From positions 62,001 through 126,000 of the forward strand of contig NZ_JARACO010000010.1 of assembly GCF_028765575.1 (NCBI RefSeq): a stretch of DNA of 64,000 nucleotides, in the 5' to 3' direction. Every line of letters begins with the position of its first letter. The stretch's first letter is position 1. Below are positions 9,990 to 20,007 of this stretch, in pieces. The notes under the pieces are model-generated. The model was not told where the DNA came from. It did not search any database and saw only the letters and a list, made by a program, of their open reading frames with translations. This stretch comes from Aliivibrio sp. S3MY1. Its GTDB lineage: Bacteria; Pseudomonadota; Gammaproteobacteria; Enterobacterales; Vibrionaceae. Both the position numbers and the translations under genes were made by a program.

Positions 9990-10846
9990 TACACAGAAAA
10001 AGGGTATTTAATCGCTTCGTGGCTTTCATAACCAATCACTTCAAAATCATCCATGGTTACCCAAGTTTCTAAATCTTCTAATGATTTAATCTTAGGGTTT
10101 ATCTTAAAGATTGGGGCTTTCAATGGCTCACGCTTTAACTGAACTTCTTTCATCAATTCAAGTTGATCTTCATAAATATGACCATTAACGATCTTATGAT
10201 AGGCCTTACCTGCTTTATGCCCTGTAATTTGAGCCACAATCGCCAACAGAAAATAGACCTGAACCATATTAAAATTAAGGCCTAGCGGAACATCACACGA
10301 GCGTTGAGTACTATTTAAGAACAAAGTATCCCCTAATAGCGAAAAATGATGTGAGTACATGCACGGACGTAAACACCCCATATCAAACTCACCAGGGTTA
10401 TAAAAATTTAAAATTTCACCACGGTCATCAATACCCGCATTTAAGTCATCAATGATCTTTTTCAGTTGGTCGACAAACTCACCGTTTGGTTTTGCCCACG
10501 AACGACCTTGAACTCCATATACTCGCCCCATGTCATCATCGCCTTTACGATGGGGGTTATTAAGCCACGCATCATTTAAGTTCGCATTTGCATCCCAAGT
10601 TTTAGTACCTATTTTGCGGAAATCTTCTGCGTTGTCATAACCGCGAATATAACCAATCATTTCAGCAACGGCTGATTTCCAAAAGCTCTTACGTGTCGTT
10701 ACTAATGGAAATTCACCATTGGCAACATCATAGGTTAAATCGGCATTAATCACCGTCAAACAGCGCTTTCCTGTACGTTCGTTTTCAATCCAGTGACCTT
10801 CATCAACGATGCGTTGGCATAAATTTAAATACTGCTTCACGGGCAT
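9989..10846 (-). CDS. thyA: Thymidylate synthase
   Basis: A 285-residue cytoplasmic enzyme that methylates dUMP to dTMP using methylene-tetrahydrofolate. The catalytic cysteine is Cys162 in [10 protein letters not shown], and the dUMP-binding blocks [12 protein letters not shown] and HIYEDQ are present. It is about 20 residues longer than E. coli ThyA, the extra part being in the [16 protein letters not shown] region, which is the longer class seen in vibrios. It follows lgt as in E. coli, with a terminator-like hairpin between them. Confidence 0.97.
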   Translation of the reverse strand: MPVKQYLNLCQRIVDEGHWIENERTGKRCLTVINADLTYDVANGEFPLVTTRKSFWKSAVAEMIGYIRGYDNAEDFRKIGTKTWDANANLNDAWLNNPHRKGDDDMGRVYGVQGRSWAKPNGEFVDQLKKIIDDLNAGIDDRGEILNFYNPGEFDMGCLRPCMYSHHFSLLGDTLFLNSTQRSCDVPLGLNFNMVQVYFLLAIVAQITGHKAGKAYHKIVNGHIYEDQLELMKEVQLKREPLKAPIFKINPKIKSLEDLETWVTMDDFEVIGYESHEAIKYPFSV

Positions 10847-10864
10847 GCTCTCTAAAATTGGCTT

Positions 10865-10893
10865 AAAAAAATGGCCTCAAACGAAGAGGCCAT
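10865..10893 (-). terminator. Terminator-like hairpin between lgt and thyA
   Basis: ATGGCCTC at 10871-10878 pairs perfectly with GAGGCCAT at 10886-10893; on the minus strand it is followed by a run of six T. It would attenuate lgt transcripts entering thyA. Confidence 0.75.
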
Positions 10894-10924
10894 TACTATT
10901 AATCGTTATTATCGCTATTCTAGC

Positions 10925-11776
10925 TTATTTTGCTTTCTGTTTTGAGCTATTTTCTTTTGCAGACTTTTTCTGTAAGTCTGTCGCAAAAACATTACGTTTG
11001 AATGCCCAAACCATCATCAACAGACCACCAATAACCATAGGTAGCGATAAGATTTGCCCCATTGAGATCCAATCACCAAATAAGCCTAATTGCGCATCCG
11101 GTTGACGAACATATTCAACTAAGAAACGGAATGTACCGTAACCAAATAGGAATAAACCTGATACTGCACCTAGTGGGCGAGGTTTACGAATAAACCAATT
11201 TAGAATTAAGAATAAAACGACACCTTCAAGCGCAAATTCATACAGCTGCGATGGATGACGAGGGAAAGGCCCACCTGTTGGGAATACCATTGCCCACGGC
11301 ACGTCAGTAACACGGCCCCATAGTTCACCATTCATGAAGTTACCAAGACGACCAGCGCCTAAGCCAAACGGGACTAATGGTGCGACAAAGTCAGCAATAG
11401 TAAAGAAACTGCGATTATTCTTATAGCCGTACCAAAGCATTGCGGTGATCACACCAAGTAATCCACCATGGAAAGACATTCCGCCTGTCCATACTTCAAA
11501 TAAATACAGTGGGTTATCTAAGAAATAACCGAAGTTATAAAACAATACATAACCAACTCGGCCACCTATCACTACCCCTAAAAAGCCAGCAAACAGAAGA
11601 TCACTAACTTGATCTCTAGTCCAGCCACTGTTCGGCTTATCTGCGCGTTTATTTGCAAGCCATAAGGCAAACATAAAACCAAATAGATACATTAATCCAT
11701 ACCAACGTACTGCTAATGGACCAATTTCAAATAATATCGGATCGATATGTGGGAAGTTTAAATACCCCTGACTCAT
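10925..11776 (-). CDS. lgt: Prolipoprotein diacylglyceryl transferase
   Basis: A 283-residue, seven-segment inner-membrane enzyme that transfers diacylglycerol from phosphatidylglycerol to the lipobox cysteine, the step before LspA. The essential His103 (SFHGGLLG) and Arg143 in the Lgt signature [14 protein letters not shown] are present. The C-terminus has a lysine-rich tail. Directly upstream is a TSUP permease gene, 10 bp away, so both are probably co-transcribed from ptsP or rppH. Confidence 0.97.
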   Translation of the reverse strand: MSQGYLNFPHIDPILFEIGPLAVRWYGLMYLFGFMFALWLANKRADKPNSGWTRDQVSDLLFAGFLGVVIGGRVGYVLFYNFGYFLDNPLYLFEVWTGGMSFHGGLLGVITAMLWYGYKNNRSFFTIADFVAPLVPFGLGAGRLGNFMNGELWGRVTDVPWAMVFPTGGPFPRHPSQLYEFALEGVVLFLILNWFIRKPRPLGAVSGLFLFGYGTFRFLVEYVRQPDAQLGLFGDWISMGQILSLPMVIGGLLMMVWAFKRNVFATDLQKKSAKENSSKQKAK

Positions 11777-11786
11777 GACTACTCTC

Positions 11787-12590
11787 TTATCCTAAGAACA
11801 TTTTACTGCCAATAAATACTAGAAATACGGCAAAGATTTTTTTCAATGTTTGTGTTGGTAAATGCGAGGCTAACTTAGCGCCTATTCTAGTGGTTAAAAT
11901 AGAAGTGACACTTATGCCACATAACGCCGGTAAATAAACATAACCGAAACTCATCGCTGGCAAACTTTCTACATTCACGCCATGTATGATAAACCCTATC
12001 ATGCCTGCTATCGCGATTAATGTGCCACATAATGAGGAACTGCCAATGGCCTTTCTCATTTCAATACCATGAAAACTTAAATAAGGTACCGTAAGTGAAC
12101 CACCACCAATACCCGCTAAACTGGATACAACACCTATAGCCCCACCAGAGGCCGCTGCTTTAAGGGGCGATGGCATTGTTCTTGTTACTGTAAATTTAAG
12201 AGCTAATAACATCTGTAGAGCCAATAAAAGCACGATAATACCAAAGACTTTAGGTAAATATTGGGTCGGTATTAATTCAGTAAGATAACTACCAATAAAT
12301 CCACCAATGACAACACCTGGTGCTAAACTTTTAATTAACCCCACTTCGACATTACCTAAGCGTAAATGGTTCAATGCCGATGAGCTTGAGGTAAATATAA
12401 TGGTTGCGAGTGATGTACCAAGTGCCATTTGCATTGCTATACTCGCATCAATACCCGCTTGTGGAAGTAACCACAGCAATGCAGGTACAACAAGTAAACC
12501 ACCACCAATCCCTAGTAGACCAGCCATAACACCAACAACACTACCTAATGCAAGATATAGTGCAAAAATAGACCAAAAATCCACTGACAT
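11787..12590 (-). CDS. TSUP-family permease (TauE/SafE, former DUF81)
   Basis: A 267-residue membrane protein with two repeats of the TSUP motif: [15 protein letters not shown] near residues 24-38 and [15 protein letters not shown] near 157-171, and about eight hydrophobic segments. The family exports or imports small sulfur- or carbon-containing anions; the substrate cannot be read from sequence. Its start codon abuts the ptsP stop codon, so it is translationally coupled to ptsP. Confidence 0.88.
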   Translation of the reverse strand: MSVDFWSIFALYLALGSVVGVMAGLLGIGGGLLVVPALLWLLPQAGIDASIAMQMALGTSLATIIFTSSSSALNHLRLGNVEVGLIKSLAPGVVIGGFIGSYLTELIPTQYLPKVFGIIVLLLALQMLLALKFTVTRTMPSPLKAAASGGAIGVVSSLAGIGGGSLTVPYLSFHGIEMRKAIGSSSLCGTLIAIAGMIGFIIHGVNVESLPAMSFGYVYLPALCGISVTSILTTRIGAKLASHLPTQTLKKIFAVFLVFIGSKMFLG

Positions 12591-14861
12591 TTATTTACCT
12601 GCTCGAATAAATCCGGAGAGTTCTTTCGCTTCAAAAAACGTCATCATATCAGCTAAAATTTGCTCTGCATCATCATGGTGTAAAAGTTTTTCTATTGTCG
12701 CTTCCATTTCAGTCAGTGTGACTTGCCTAATAATGTACTTAACTTTTGCAACGTTAGAGGTGTTCATGCTTAAACTGTGATAACCAAGCCCCATTAATAA
12801 TAAACAACCAATAGGATCACCTGCCAATTCACCGCAAACACTGACAGGTAAATTATGCTGATTTGCCGTATCGATAATCTGTTTTAATGCTAACAATACC
12901 GCAGGATGGTAAGACTCATAAACATGAGATACTCGTGAGTTATTCCTATCGACGGCTAATAAATACTGAGTTAAATCGTTCGTCCCTACCGAAATGAAAT
13001 CAACTAACCCTGCGACTCTTGGTAAGAGATAAAGCATCGAAGGCACTTCTACCATCATACCAATGCGCGGTTTTACAAAGTGTGTTTCAGCCTCACTCAG
13101 CACTTCTTCATAAGCTTGATTGATAAAAGCTCTTGCTTGCTTTAATTCTGGGATCCCTGAAATCATAGGTAACATAATAGACAAATTTTCATTGCCAATA
13201 TTGGCTCTTACCATCGCTTTTAATTGCAATAAAAAGATATCAGGGTGGTCTAAAGTAAATCGAATACCACGCCAACCTAAAAATGGATTATCTTCTTCTA
13301 TTGGTAAATAAGGTAACGGTTTATCCCCACCAATATCCAATGTTCTCATGATGACTGGTTTTTGAGGATAGGTTTCTAAAATTGCCTTATATTGCAAATA
13401 TTGCTCTTCTTCAGAAGGAAATCGTTGATGCAATAAAAACGGTATTTCTGTTCGATACAAACCAACGCCATCAACCCCTTGGTTAACCGCAATACTTGAA
13501 TCGGCACTTAATCCGGCATTAAGATGGATCTTCATTAGATGACCATCTAACGTTAATGTTGGCTTATCAAGATCTTGTGTAATCAATTCAGAGAGTGCGA
13601 TCTCTTCATTCTGTAGTTCTATATATTCTTGAGTTAAAGCATCTGTTGGCTTGATATAAAGCAAACCACTGTAACCATCAACAATGGCTAATGACTTATG
13701 GTAATGAGCAGGGTTAAACTCGACTCCCATAATCGCCGGAATACCTAATGCTCTTGAGAGTATTGCCGCGTGAGAGTTCGCAGCCCCCTCTAGAGAAATA
13801 ACGCCTTTGAGTTTATTTTTTGGAATACTTGCCAACATTGATGCGGTGAGTTGAGCCGTCACCAAAATGACCGGATGCGAAAGGTCAATATCAAGATTAT
13901 CTTCATAGTTCAGAAAATAAAGTAACCTCTGCCCTAACTCCCTGACATCATTCGCTCTCTCACTCAAATAAGAGTCACTCATTCTCTCAAAGCGTCCAGC
14001 ATAAGACTCAATGACTTGGCGTAGTGCCCATTCAGCAGAATCACCTTTATCGATCTGTTTTTTCAGATCAGCTTTCAGCATTGGATCATTCAACAAGTGA
14101 GTAAACAGATCAAAGATGGCAAGTGTTTCTGTATTCAACTCTTGTTCAAAACGTTTTTTCGATCGTCTAAAGTCTTTTAAGGCTTGTTCAATTGCAGTGC
14201 CTAAGCGATCTTTTTCTGCCTCAGAATCAAGGCATGAGCTTGGTAAAATAGCTTCAATTTTAGGTTGCGCGTCATCAAACCATAGCGGTGCAATCCCAAC
14301 CCCATTAGAGGCTGAAATACCGTTAAATTGCTTCTGCTCTGTTGAAGACGTTTGTAAGTGAGTCGACCAACTTTCATGGGCTTTGGCGTGCGCTAATACC
14401 ACGGCAAGCTGAGCTGATAGTGTAACTAAAAAGGATTCTTCAACTTCTGTAAATTGGCGTTTTTCTTTTTGCTGAACAACCAATACCCCTAAATTTTGAC
14501 GACGATATATAATCGGAGTCGCCAAAAAAGAGTTAAATTTGTATTCAGCAATACTTGGAATGTATTTATATGATGGGTGCACCGATGCGTTAGCAAGGTT
14601 TAGTGGCTCACAACTGCGAGCAACAAGACCTACTAGTCCTTCATCAATACCTAATGACACGGTATTAGGTTTGGCTTTTAAGCCTTCCGTTGCCATTAGT
14701 TCTAACCGCAGATTATCATTGCTCATCAAGTAGACTGAACAACACTCTGTACGCATAGAATTACGAGTGTTTTTAACCAGTAGCGCTAAAGCATCATCTA
14801 ATGACTCTGCTTTAGCGACGTGATCAACTATATCCCTGAGTTGAGTAAGCATAAGAGGCAA
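12591..14861 (-). CDS. ptsP: Phosphoenolpyruvate-protein phosphotransferase PtsP (enzyme I-Ntr)
   Basis: A 756-residue enzyme I paralogue that starts the nitrogen PTS relay to NPr and EIIA-Ntr. An N-terminal GAF sensor domain (about residues 17-160) precedes the enzyme I domains. The phosphorylated histidine lies in EGAANSHAAILSRALGIPA near residue 365, and the PEP-binding barrel includes GGDKPLPYLP, GVGLYRTEIPFL and the signature SVGTNDLTQYLLAVDR. Length agrees with the family. It lies just downstream of rppH as in E. coli. Confidence 0.96.
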   Translation of the reverse strand: MPLMLTQLRDIVDHVAKAESLDDALALLVKNTRNSMRTECCSVYLMSNDNLRLELMATEGLKAKPNTVSLGIDEGLVGLVARSCEPLNLANASVHPSYKYIPSIAEYKFNSFLATPIIYRRQNLGVLVVQQKEKRQFTEVEESFLVTLSAQLAVVLAHAKAHESWSTHLQTSSTEQKQFNGISASNGVGIAPLWFDDAQPKIEAILPSSCLDSEAEKDRLGTAIEQALKDFRRSKKRFEQELNTETLAIFDLFTHLLNDPMLKADLKKQIDKGDSAEWALRQVIESYAGRFERMSDSYLSERANDVRELGQRLLYFLNYEDNLDIDLSHPVILVTAQLTASMLASIPKNKLKGVISLEGAANSHAAILSRALGIPAIMGVEFNPAHYHKSLAIVDGYSGLLYIKPTDALTQEYIELQNEEIALSELITQDLDKPTLTLDGHLMKIHLNAGLSADSSIAVNQGVDGVGLYRTEIPFLLHQRFPSEEEQYLQYKAILETYPQKPVIMRTLDIGGDKPLPYLPIEEDNPFLGWRGIRFTLDHPDIFLLQLKAMVRANIGNENLSIMLPMISGIPELKQARAFINQAYEEVLSEAETHFVKPRIGMMVEVPSMLYLLPRVAGLVDFISVGTNDLTQYLLAVDRNNSRVSHVYESYHPAVLLALKQIIDTANQHNLPVSVCGELAGDPIGCLLLMGLGYHSLSMNTSNVAKVKYIIRQVTLTEMEATIEKLLHHDDAEQILADMMTFFEAKELSGFIRAGK

Positions 14862-14888
14862 TCCTTAAGGTTATAAGGTATCGACCGC

Positions 14889-15401
14889 TTAACCTTTTTT
14901 ACCTTTCCTTTTAAATTTTCGTTCCTTAAACGGCATAGCAATTACCGCGAACTCTTTGAGGGCCCGACGATAAACATCACGCTTAAATGAAACCACTTGT
15001 CTAACTGGGTACCAATAACTCACCCATCGCCAACCATCAAATTCTGGCGTGCGATCTCTTTGCATATTCACCTTGGATTCGTCACATTCCAAGCGTAGCA
15101 AAAACCACTTTTGTTTTTGCCCAATACAGACAGGTTTTGAATCCCATCTAACTAAACGCTTCGGTAATTTATATCGCAACCAATGTCGGCTACTCGCTAA
15201 AATACGTACATCATTTTTTGTCAGACCAACTTCTTCATACAACTCTCGGTACATTGCTTGTTCTGGCGTCTCGCCATCATCAATGCCACCTTGGGGAAAT
15301 TGCCAAGAATGTTGTCCATATCGTTTCGCCCAGAATACTTGACCATGGCTATTACATATCACTATCCCGACATTCGGGCGGAAACCATCGCCATCTATCA
15401 C
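14889..15401 (-). CDS. rppH: RNA pyrophosphohydrolase
   Basis: A 170-residue Nudix hydrolase that removes pyrophosphate from the 5' end of triphosphorylated mRNA and so triggers RNase E decay. The Nudix box is complete: [20 protein letters not shown] continuing into VGL, near residues 38-60. The C-terminus is lysine/arginine-rich ([12 protein letters not shown]). It is divergent from mutH across a 595 bp intergenic region and followed by ptsP. Confidence 0.96.
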   Translation of the reverse strand: MIDGDGFRPNVGIVICNSHGQVFWAKRYGQHSWQFPQGGIDDGETPEQAMYRELYEEVGLTKNDVRILASSRHWLRYKLPKRLVRWDSKPVCIGQKQKWFLLRLECDESKVNMQRDRTPEFDGWRWVSYWYPVRQVVSFKRDVYRRALKEFAVIAMPFKERKFKRKGKKG

Positions 15402-15996
15402 TGGATGACCTCATATTAAACTTATATTACCTTTGATTTTTTCACAGATCGTCTCTTTGAGCAAACCGGATCACGCTTTCTTGTCACGTTTTATTAAAAT
15501 AACCTCTTTTCTTGAATAAGTTTTAATCACAAGGTTAGTTATCAACATAACAATGAGAGCTACCCCACATTTATTCACCTTTTCTGTGCATAACTTTGTG
15601 AAGAAGATTAAAACAAATCAAAAAGAGACTTAAAAGTCGATTTAGGCCAAGAATCATCAAAAAAACATATCTTAATAAAAATCATATTAAACATAAAGTT
15701 AAGCGCCAAATCCTTACAAGGATCTTCGAAAAAAAATAAGCATGAGTAATAAAAATACAGATCGGTCAAAGATCAAACAACTTAGTGGTTACCCACAATT
15801 ACCCCCCTAAATATGAGGTAACACACCAAAAGTCAATAACTTATTCATAAATAAAGCACTGTATATCGATCCATAAAAATAAGCTAAGTATAAAAAACAA
15901 CCATCAATGTGGATAACTTATTTAGATCTTGTTCTGACCACTTAAAAGATTCATTTTATGATAATCTTACCCTCTCGATACCATGAATGAGCCATT
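15402..15996. promoter_or_regulatory. rppH / mutH intergenic region (595 bp)
   Basis: No coding frame. Very AT-rich and unusually long for this genome. It contains the promoters of two divergent genes and a cluster of DnaA boxes described in the next entry. No clear terminator or small RNA is visible. Confidence 0.7.
15525..15916. other. DnaA-box cluster, candidate DARS2-type DnaA-reactivating site
   Basis: Two sites match the DnaA consensus TTATNCACA exactly on the minus strand: 15585-15593 (TGTGCATAA on plus) and 15908-15916 (TGTGGATAA on plus). One-mismatch sites on the plus strand are 15539-15547 (TTATCAACA), 15571-15579 (TTATTCACC), 15789-15797 (TTACCCACA) and 15841-15849 (TTATTCATA). 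The pair 15571/15585 faces each other with a 5 bp gap. A near match to the IHF consensus is at 15525-15537. In E. coli the DARS2 locus, which promotes ADP-to-ATP exchange on DnaA, lies between mutH and the rppH gene (old name ygdP), the same position. Function is inferred from position plus boxes. Confidence 0.55.
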
Positions 15997-16665
15997 ATGA
16001 AACGACTGCCTCCAACCTCAATTACTGAGCTATTAACACGAGCTGAAGCCATTGCTGGCTATACATTATCAGAGCTTGCAGAGATGGCAGGGGTTCCTGT
16101 TCCTGAAAACCTAAAACGAGATAAAGGATGGGTTGGGCAATTATTAGAATTACACCTAGGCGCATCAGCTGGCAGTAAACCTCTACCTGACTTTGTTGAT
16201 CTTAATATTGAACTTAAAACGATCCCTATTAGCCATAATGGAAAACCCCTCGAGACAACTTTTGTCTCTGTTGCTCCTTTAACTGGGGTGCACAGCTTAA
16301 AATGGGAAGAGTCTCATGTACGTCATAAATTAGCCCATGTATTATGGATCCCTGTAGAAGGCGAGCGAGAGATCCCAGTAGGAGATCGACACGTTGGCTA
16401 TCCTGTTTTATGGCAGCCGTCATCAGAAGAAGAGCGACAGCTTAAACAGGATTGGGAGGAGTTAATGGATCTTATTGTACTGGGGAAAGTAGAGTCTATA
16501 ACAGCAAAGTACGGTGAAGTCTTACAACTTAGACCTAAAGCCGCAAATAGCCGAGCCCTTACTGAGGCCTATGGAGAGAACGGTCAACCAATTAAAACCT
16601 TACCTAGAGGCTTTTATTTAAAAACCCACTTTACTCATTCTATTTTGACATCATTTTTTAAGTAA
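15997..16665 (+). CDS. mutH: DNA mismatch repair endonuclease MutH
   Basis: A 222-residue enzyme that nicks the unmethylated strand at hemimethylated GATC sites when activated by MutS/MutL. The catalytic triad spacing D-x6-E-L-K is seen as Asp65, Glu72 and Lys74 in [13 protein letters not shown], as in E. coli (Asp70, Glu77, Lys79). MutH is found only in Dam-methylating gammaproteobacteria, so its presence implies Dam-directed repair here. It is followed by a bidirectional terminator facing vpsR. Confidence 0.96.
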   Translation: MKRLPPTSITELLTRAEAIAGYTLSELAEMAGVPVPENLKRDKGWVGQLLELHLGASAGSKPLPDFVDLNIELKTIPISHNGKPLETTFVSVAPLTGVHSLKWEESHVRHKLAHVLWIPVEGEREIPVGDRHVGYPVLWQPSSEEERQLKQDWEELMDLIVLGKVESITAKYGEVLQLRPKAANSRALTEAYGENGQPIKTLPRGFYLKTHFTHSILTSFFK

Positions 16666-16703
16666 AAAAGAGGCTTACCTCAAACGAGATAAGCCTCTTT
16701 TTA
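16665..16703. terminator. Bidirectional terminator between mutH and vpsR
   Basis: AAAGAGGCTTA pairs with TAAGCCTCTTT across a 12-base loop; A and T runs flank both sides, so it can serve both converging genes. Confidence 0.88.
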
Positions 16704-16757
16704 CTATCTAACTGGCACTTTTTATTTAACTAATTTCTTGTTAAATATAGTCTCTTA

Positions 16758-18095
16758 TTAACTATAGCTTCTTGGTTCCGAAATTAAATTATGCTTATTC
16801 AGCAAACGATACATGGTTGCGCGAGATACACCTAGCTCTTTTGCTGCTGAAGAAACCTGACCATCATGAGACTCTAATACCATCAATAGTGCATCTCGTT
16901 CAGAATCCTCACGAATAACACGTAAACTACGTTTTGTATCACTACGTTGAGGAAGATCTAAATGCTCAAGATCAATCGTCATACTATCTGCAAGAAGTAC
17001 CGCTCGTTTTACTTGATTCACAAGTTCACGAACATTTCCTGGCCATTGATAATGGAGCATAGTCTGTATCGCTTCTTCAGAGAAAGTGCGCGCTTGAGTA
17101 TTATATTCTTTTGCATAGCGCTGAAGAAAGTGATCCGCTAAGATCGAAATATCAGAACTTCTTTCCTTTAAAGAAGGAACATGAATACGAAGTACATTTA
17201 AGCGGTAATACAGCTCTTCTTTAAATTCTCCCTCTTCAATCGCTTTCTCTAAATCAATATGACTTGCGACAATGACACGGACATCAAGATCAATAACACC
17301 TTGAGAAGTTTCAATATTACCTTCCTGTAGGAATCGTAATAAATGCTGCTGCTGACTCACTGGTAACTCATTTATATCATTTAAAAATAGGGTCCCACCA
17401 TTCGCTTGATATAGTTTTAAGTCTTCAAATTCAGAAATAGGTAAACCAAATAACTCCTGCTCTATTTTTGATTCAGATAACGAGCCACAATTTAAAGAAA
17501 TAAATGGGCCTTTATTACGGCCAGAAGAGTCGTGCACCGCTTTTGCTACTGCATCTTTACCTACGCCACTTTCGCCAGAGACTAAAATAGAAACGTCTGT
17601 AGGCGCTACTCGACGGATTTGATCACGCAAGCGCTTCACGATAGGTGATTCGCCTAAAATGCCGAGTTCTGATTTTTTGCCCATATTAGGCCAAACTTTA
17701 CGCTCTAGTTTAAGCATACCAAGTTGGTGACCAATCGTACTCAATAACTGAGCGTCAGGAATTGGAGCGGTAAAGAAATCAATACAGAAATTCACTATAA
17801 ACTGGCAAATCGTATCAGAACTCAGTTGAGATTCACGAATAAATGCCATCCAACGAACTTGTTTATTATTATTTACCAATGTCGCTATACCATTAAGGCT
17901 AAAATCATCTTGGCTTAAATCAACAATACCAATACATGGCCCAATTTCATCAAACAATACTTGCGCAGCACGAAGGTCATAACAACGATGACAACGCCAG
18001 CCAACTTGTTCTAATACTGCTAACCAAGGTTCGTAACTTCCACCAACAACCACTAACGAACCTGGAACAGAATCCATACGAAACTGAGTACCCAT
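16758..18095 (-). CDS. vpsR: VpsR-type c-di-GMP-responsive enhancer-binding-like regulator
   Basis: A 445-residue regulator with receiver-like domain, AAA+ domain and Fis-type helix-turn-helix (SSAAKELGVSRATMYRLLNK). It matches V. cholerae VpsR, master activator of biofilm polysaccharide and matrix genes. I start at the ATG at 18095, preceded by AGAGGTAAGG; an upstream ATG at 18173 adds 26 residues not seen in VpsR. Asp in CIGIVDLSQDDF is the receiver phosphosite. The AAA+ domain has Walker A GESGVGKD, but the sigma-54 contact loop GAFTGA is absent and Walker B reads TLFLNDI instead of FLDEI, as in V. cholerae VpsR, which works with sigma-70. Confidence 0.9.
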   Translation of the reverse strand: MGTQFRMDSVPGSLVVVGGSYEPWLAVLEQVGWRCHRCYDLRAAQVLFDEIGPCIGIVDLSQDDFSLNGIATLVNNNKQVRWMAFIRESQLSSDTICQFIVNFCIDFFTAPIPDAQLLSTIGHQLGMLKLERKVWPNMGKKSELGILGESPIVKRLRDQIRRVAPTDVSILVSGESGVGKDAVAKAVHDSSGRNKGPFISLNCGSLSESKIEQELFGLPISEFEDLKLYQANGGTLFLNDINELPVSQQQHLLRFLQEGNIETSQGVIDLDVRVIVASHIDLEKAIEEGEFKEELYYRLNVLRIHVPSLKERSSDISILADHFLQRYAKEYNTQARTFSEEAIQTMLHYQWPGNVRELVNQVKRAVLLADSMTIDLEHLDLPQRSDTKRSLRVIREDSERDALLMVLESHDGQVSSAAKELGVSRATMYRLLNKHNLISEPRSYS

Positions 18096-18488
18096 AGCCT
18101 TACCTCTAAATTCTTTATTTAACCAACTAAACTTTCTTCTAAAGGCAACTATACAGGTTTTAAGACCTCTCACAGTCTCATAAATGAGATGCCTGTCGAC
18201 TTTTTAACAAAAAAATGACAACAGCACCATAAGCAACAAGCAACAAGTAACATATTAGATAAGAAAATGGTTCATTAGTGATGATTTAAAGGTTAGTTAG
18301 TTATAAAAAAAAATAACTATATTCCTTTTTAGTAAATAACAAGAGACTCAATAGAATTGTAAAAGTTAAGTCAATTGATTAAAAAGTGTTATTGAATTCT
18401 TATTATTTACTTTTTTATCAGAAATTAGTCAAAAAAAAGAGCAGTTTTAAACACTGCTCTTTCATTAATATACTAATTTTATTCTAAA
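18096..18488. promoter_or_regulatory. vpsR upstream region and lysS trailer (393 bp)
   Basis: AT-rich intergenic DNA that must contain the vpsR promoter (minus strand, about 18100-18250) and the lysS terminator at its right end. I see no further gene or recognisable operator. GCAACAA is repeated a few times around 18230-18245. Confidence 0.5.
18431..18462 (-). terminator. Terminator of lysS
   Basis: On the minus strand AAAGAGCAGT pairs with ACTGCTCTTT and runs into eight T. It closes the xerD-dsbC-recJ-prfB-lysS operon. Confidence 0.9.
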
Positions 18489-19994
18489 TTATGCTTGAGG
18501 GCGCATTGATGGGAATAAAATAACGTCACGAATTGTGTGAGTGTTAGTGAATAGCATCACTAAACGGTCAATACCAATACCTTGACCCGCTGTTGGCGGT
18601 AAACCGTGCTCAAGTGCTGTAATATAATCAGCATCATAGAACATTGCTTCATCATCACCAGACTCTTTTGCATTAACTTGTGCTTTAAAACGCTCGTCTT
18701 GGTCTTGAGCATCATTCAGCTCAGAGAAACCATTTGCTACTTCACGGCCACCAATAAAGAATTCAAAACGGTCTGTAATGAAATCATTGTTGTCATTACG
18801 ACGTGCTAATGGTGAGATATCTGCTGGGTATTCTGTAATGAATGTTGGTTGCATTAGTTGAGGTTCAGCAGTTTCGCCAAAGATTTCCTCAAGAAGCTGA
18901 CCACATGTCCAGAAGCTTTCAACGTCAACATGCACTGATTTCGCGATAGAAACCATTAGGTCACGATCTTGAACGCCTTCATACGTTAGCGCTTGGATCT
19001 CTGCGTGATCTGGGTTGTATAGTTTAATCGCGTCTAGCATGCTCATACGTGCGTATTTGCCACCAAAATCAACGGTATACTCACCGTAAGGCATTTTATC
19101 ACTACCTAATACAGAGATAGCTACTTGAGATAGCATTGCTTCAGTTAGATCCATTAGATCGTTGTAATCAGCGTACGCCATGTAGAATTCCATCATTGTG
19201 AATTCTGGGTTATGACGTGGAGATAGACCTTCGTTACGGAAGTTACGGTTAATTTCAAACACACGCTCAAAACCACCAACAACGAGACGTTTTAGGTAAA
19301 GCTCAGGGGCGATACGTAGGTACATATCAACATCAAGTGCATTATGGTGTGTTACGAATGGACGTGCAGAAGCGCCACCAGGAATAACATGCATCATTGG
19401 TGTTTCTACTTCCATGAAGCCTTTATCAACCATGAAGTTACGAATTGCAGAAACCACTTTAGAGCGGATAATAAATGCAGTACGAGAATCTTCGTTTACG
19501 ATAAGGTCAACATAACGCTGGCGGTAACGCATTTCTTGATCTGTTAGGCCGTGGAATTTTTCAGGCAATGGACGCAATGCTTTAGTTAGTAATACATACT
19601 CTTCCATGTTCACGTAAAGATCGCCTTTACCTGATTTATGTAGTGCGCCTTTAACACCGATGATGTCACCGATATCTAAACCTTGGTATTGTTCTTTAAG
19701 CTCTTTTTGCACATCTTTTGCTGCATAAGCTTGGATCTTACCAGACACTTCTTGGATCAATAAGAAAGGACCACGCTTAGCCATGATACGGCCTGCGATA
19801 GCAACGATATGGTTTAGTTCTTCTAGCTCTTCTTTGGTCTTTTCACCAAACTCTGCTTGAAGGTCACTCGCAAGGCTGTCACGACGGAAGTCATTCGGGT
19901 GGCCATTAGCCTTACATGCTTGACGGATATGGTCTAATTTACCACGACGTTCTGCAATCAGTTTGTTTTCATCTAGTTGTACTTGGTCAGTCAT
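18489..19994 (-). CDS. lysS: Lysyl-tRNA synthetase (class II)
   Basis: A 501-residue class II synthetase. The N-terminal OB-fold anticodon domain spans about residues 60-150 ([18 protein letters not shown]). Motif 2 is seen in [20 protein letters not shown] and motif 3 in [12 protein letters not shown] near the C-terminus. Length and motif order match LysRS. It starts 13 bp after the prfB stop, the conserved prfB-lysS arrangement. Confidence 0.97.
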   Translation of the reverse strand: MTDQVQLDENKLIAERRGKLDHIRQACKANGHPNDFRRDSLASDLQAEFGEKTKEELEELNHIVAIAGRIMAKRGPFLLIQEVSGKIQAYAAKDVQKELKEQYQGLDIGDIIGVKGALHKSGKGDLYVNMEEYVLLTKALRPLPEKFHGLTDQEMRYRQRYVDLIVNEDSRTAFIIRSKVVSAIRNFMVDKGFMEVETPMMHVIPGGASARPFVTHHNALDVDMYLRIAPELYLKRLVVGGFERVFEINRNFRNEGLSPRHNPEFTMMEFYMAYADYNDLMDLTEAMLSQVAISVLGSDKMPYGEYTVDFGGKYARMSMLDAIKLYNPDHAEIQALTYEGVQDRDLMVSIAKSVHVDVESFWTCGQLLEEIFGETAEPQLMQPTFITEYPADISPLARRNDNNDFITDRFEFFIGGREVANGFSELNDAQDQDERFKAQVNAKESGDDEAMFYDADYITALEHGLPPTAGQGIGIDRLVMLFTNTHTIRDVILFPSMRPQA

Positions 19995-20007
19995 AATGAA
20001 CCCTTTC

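Noticed and set aside
18096..18173. N-terminal extension of vpsR by 26 residues
   Set aside because: The downstream ATG has a strong ribosome binding site and matches the V. cholerae VpsR start.
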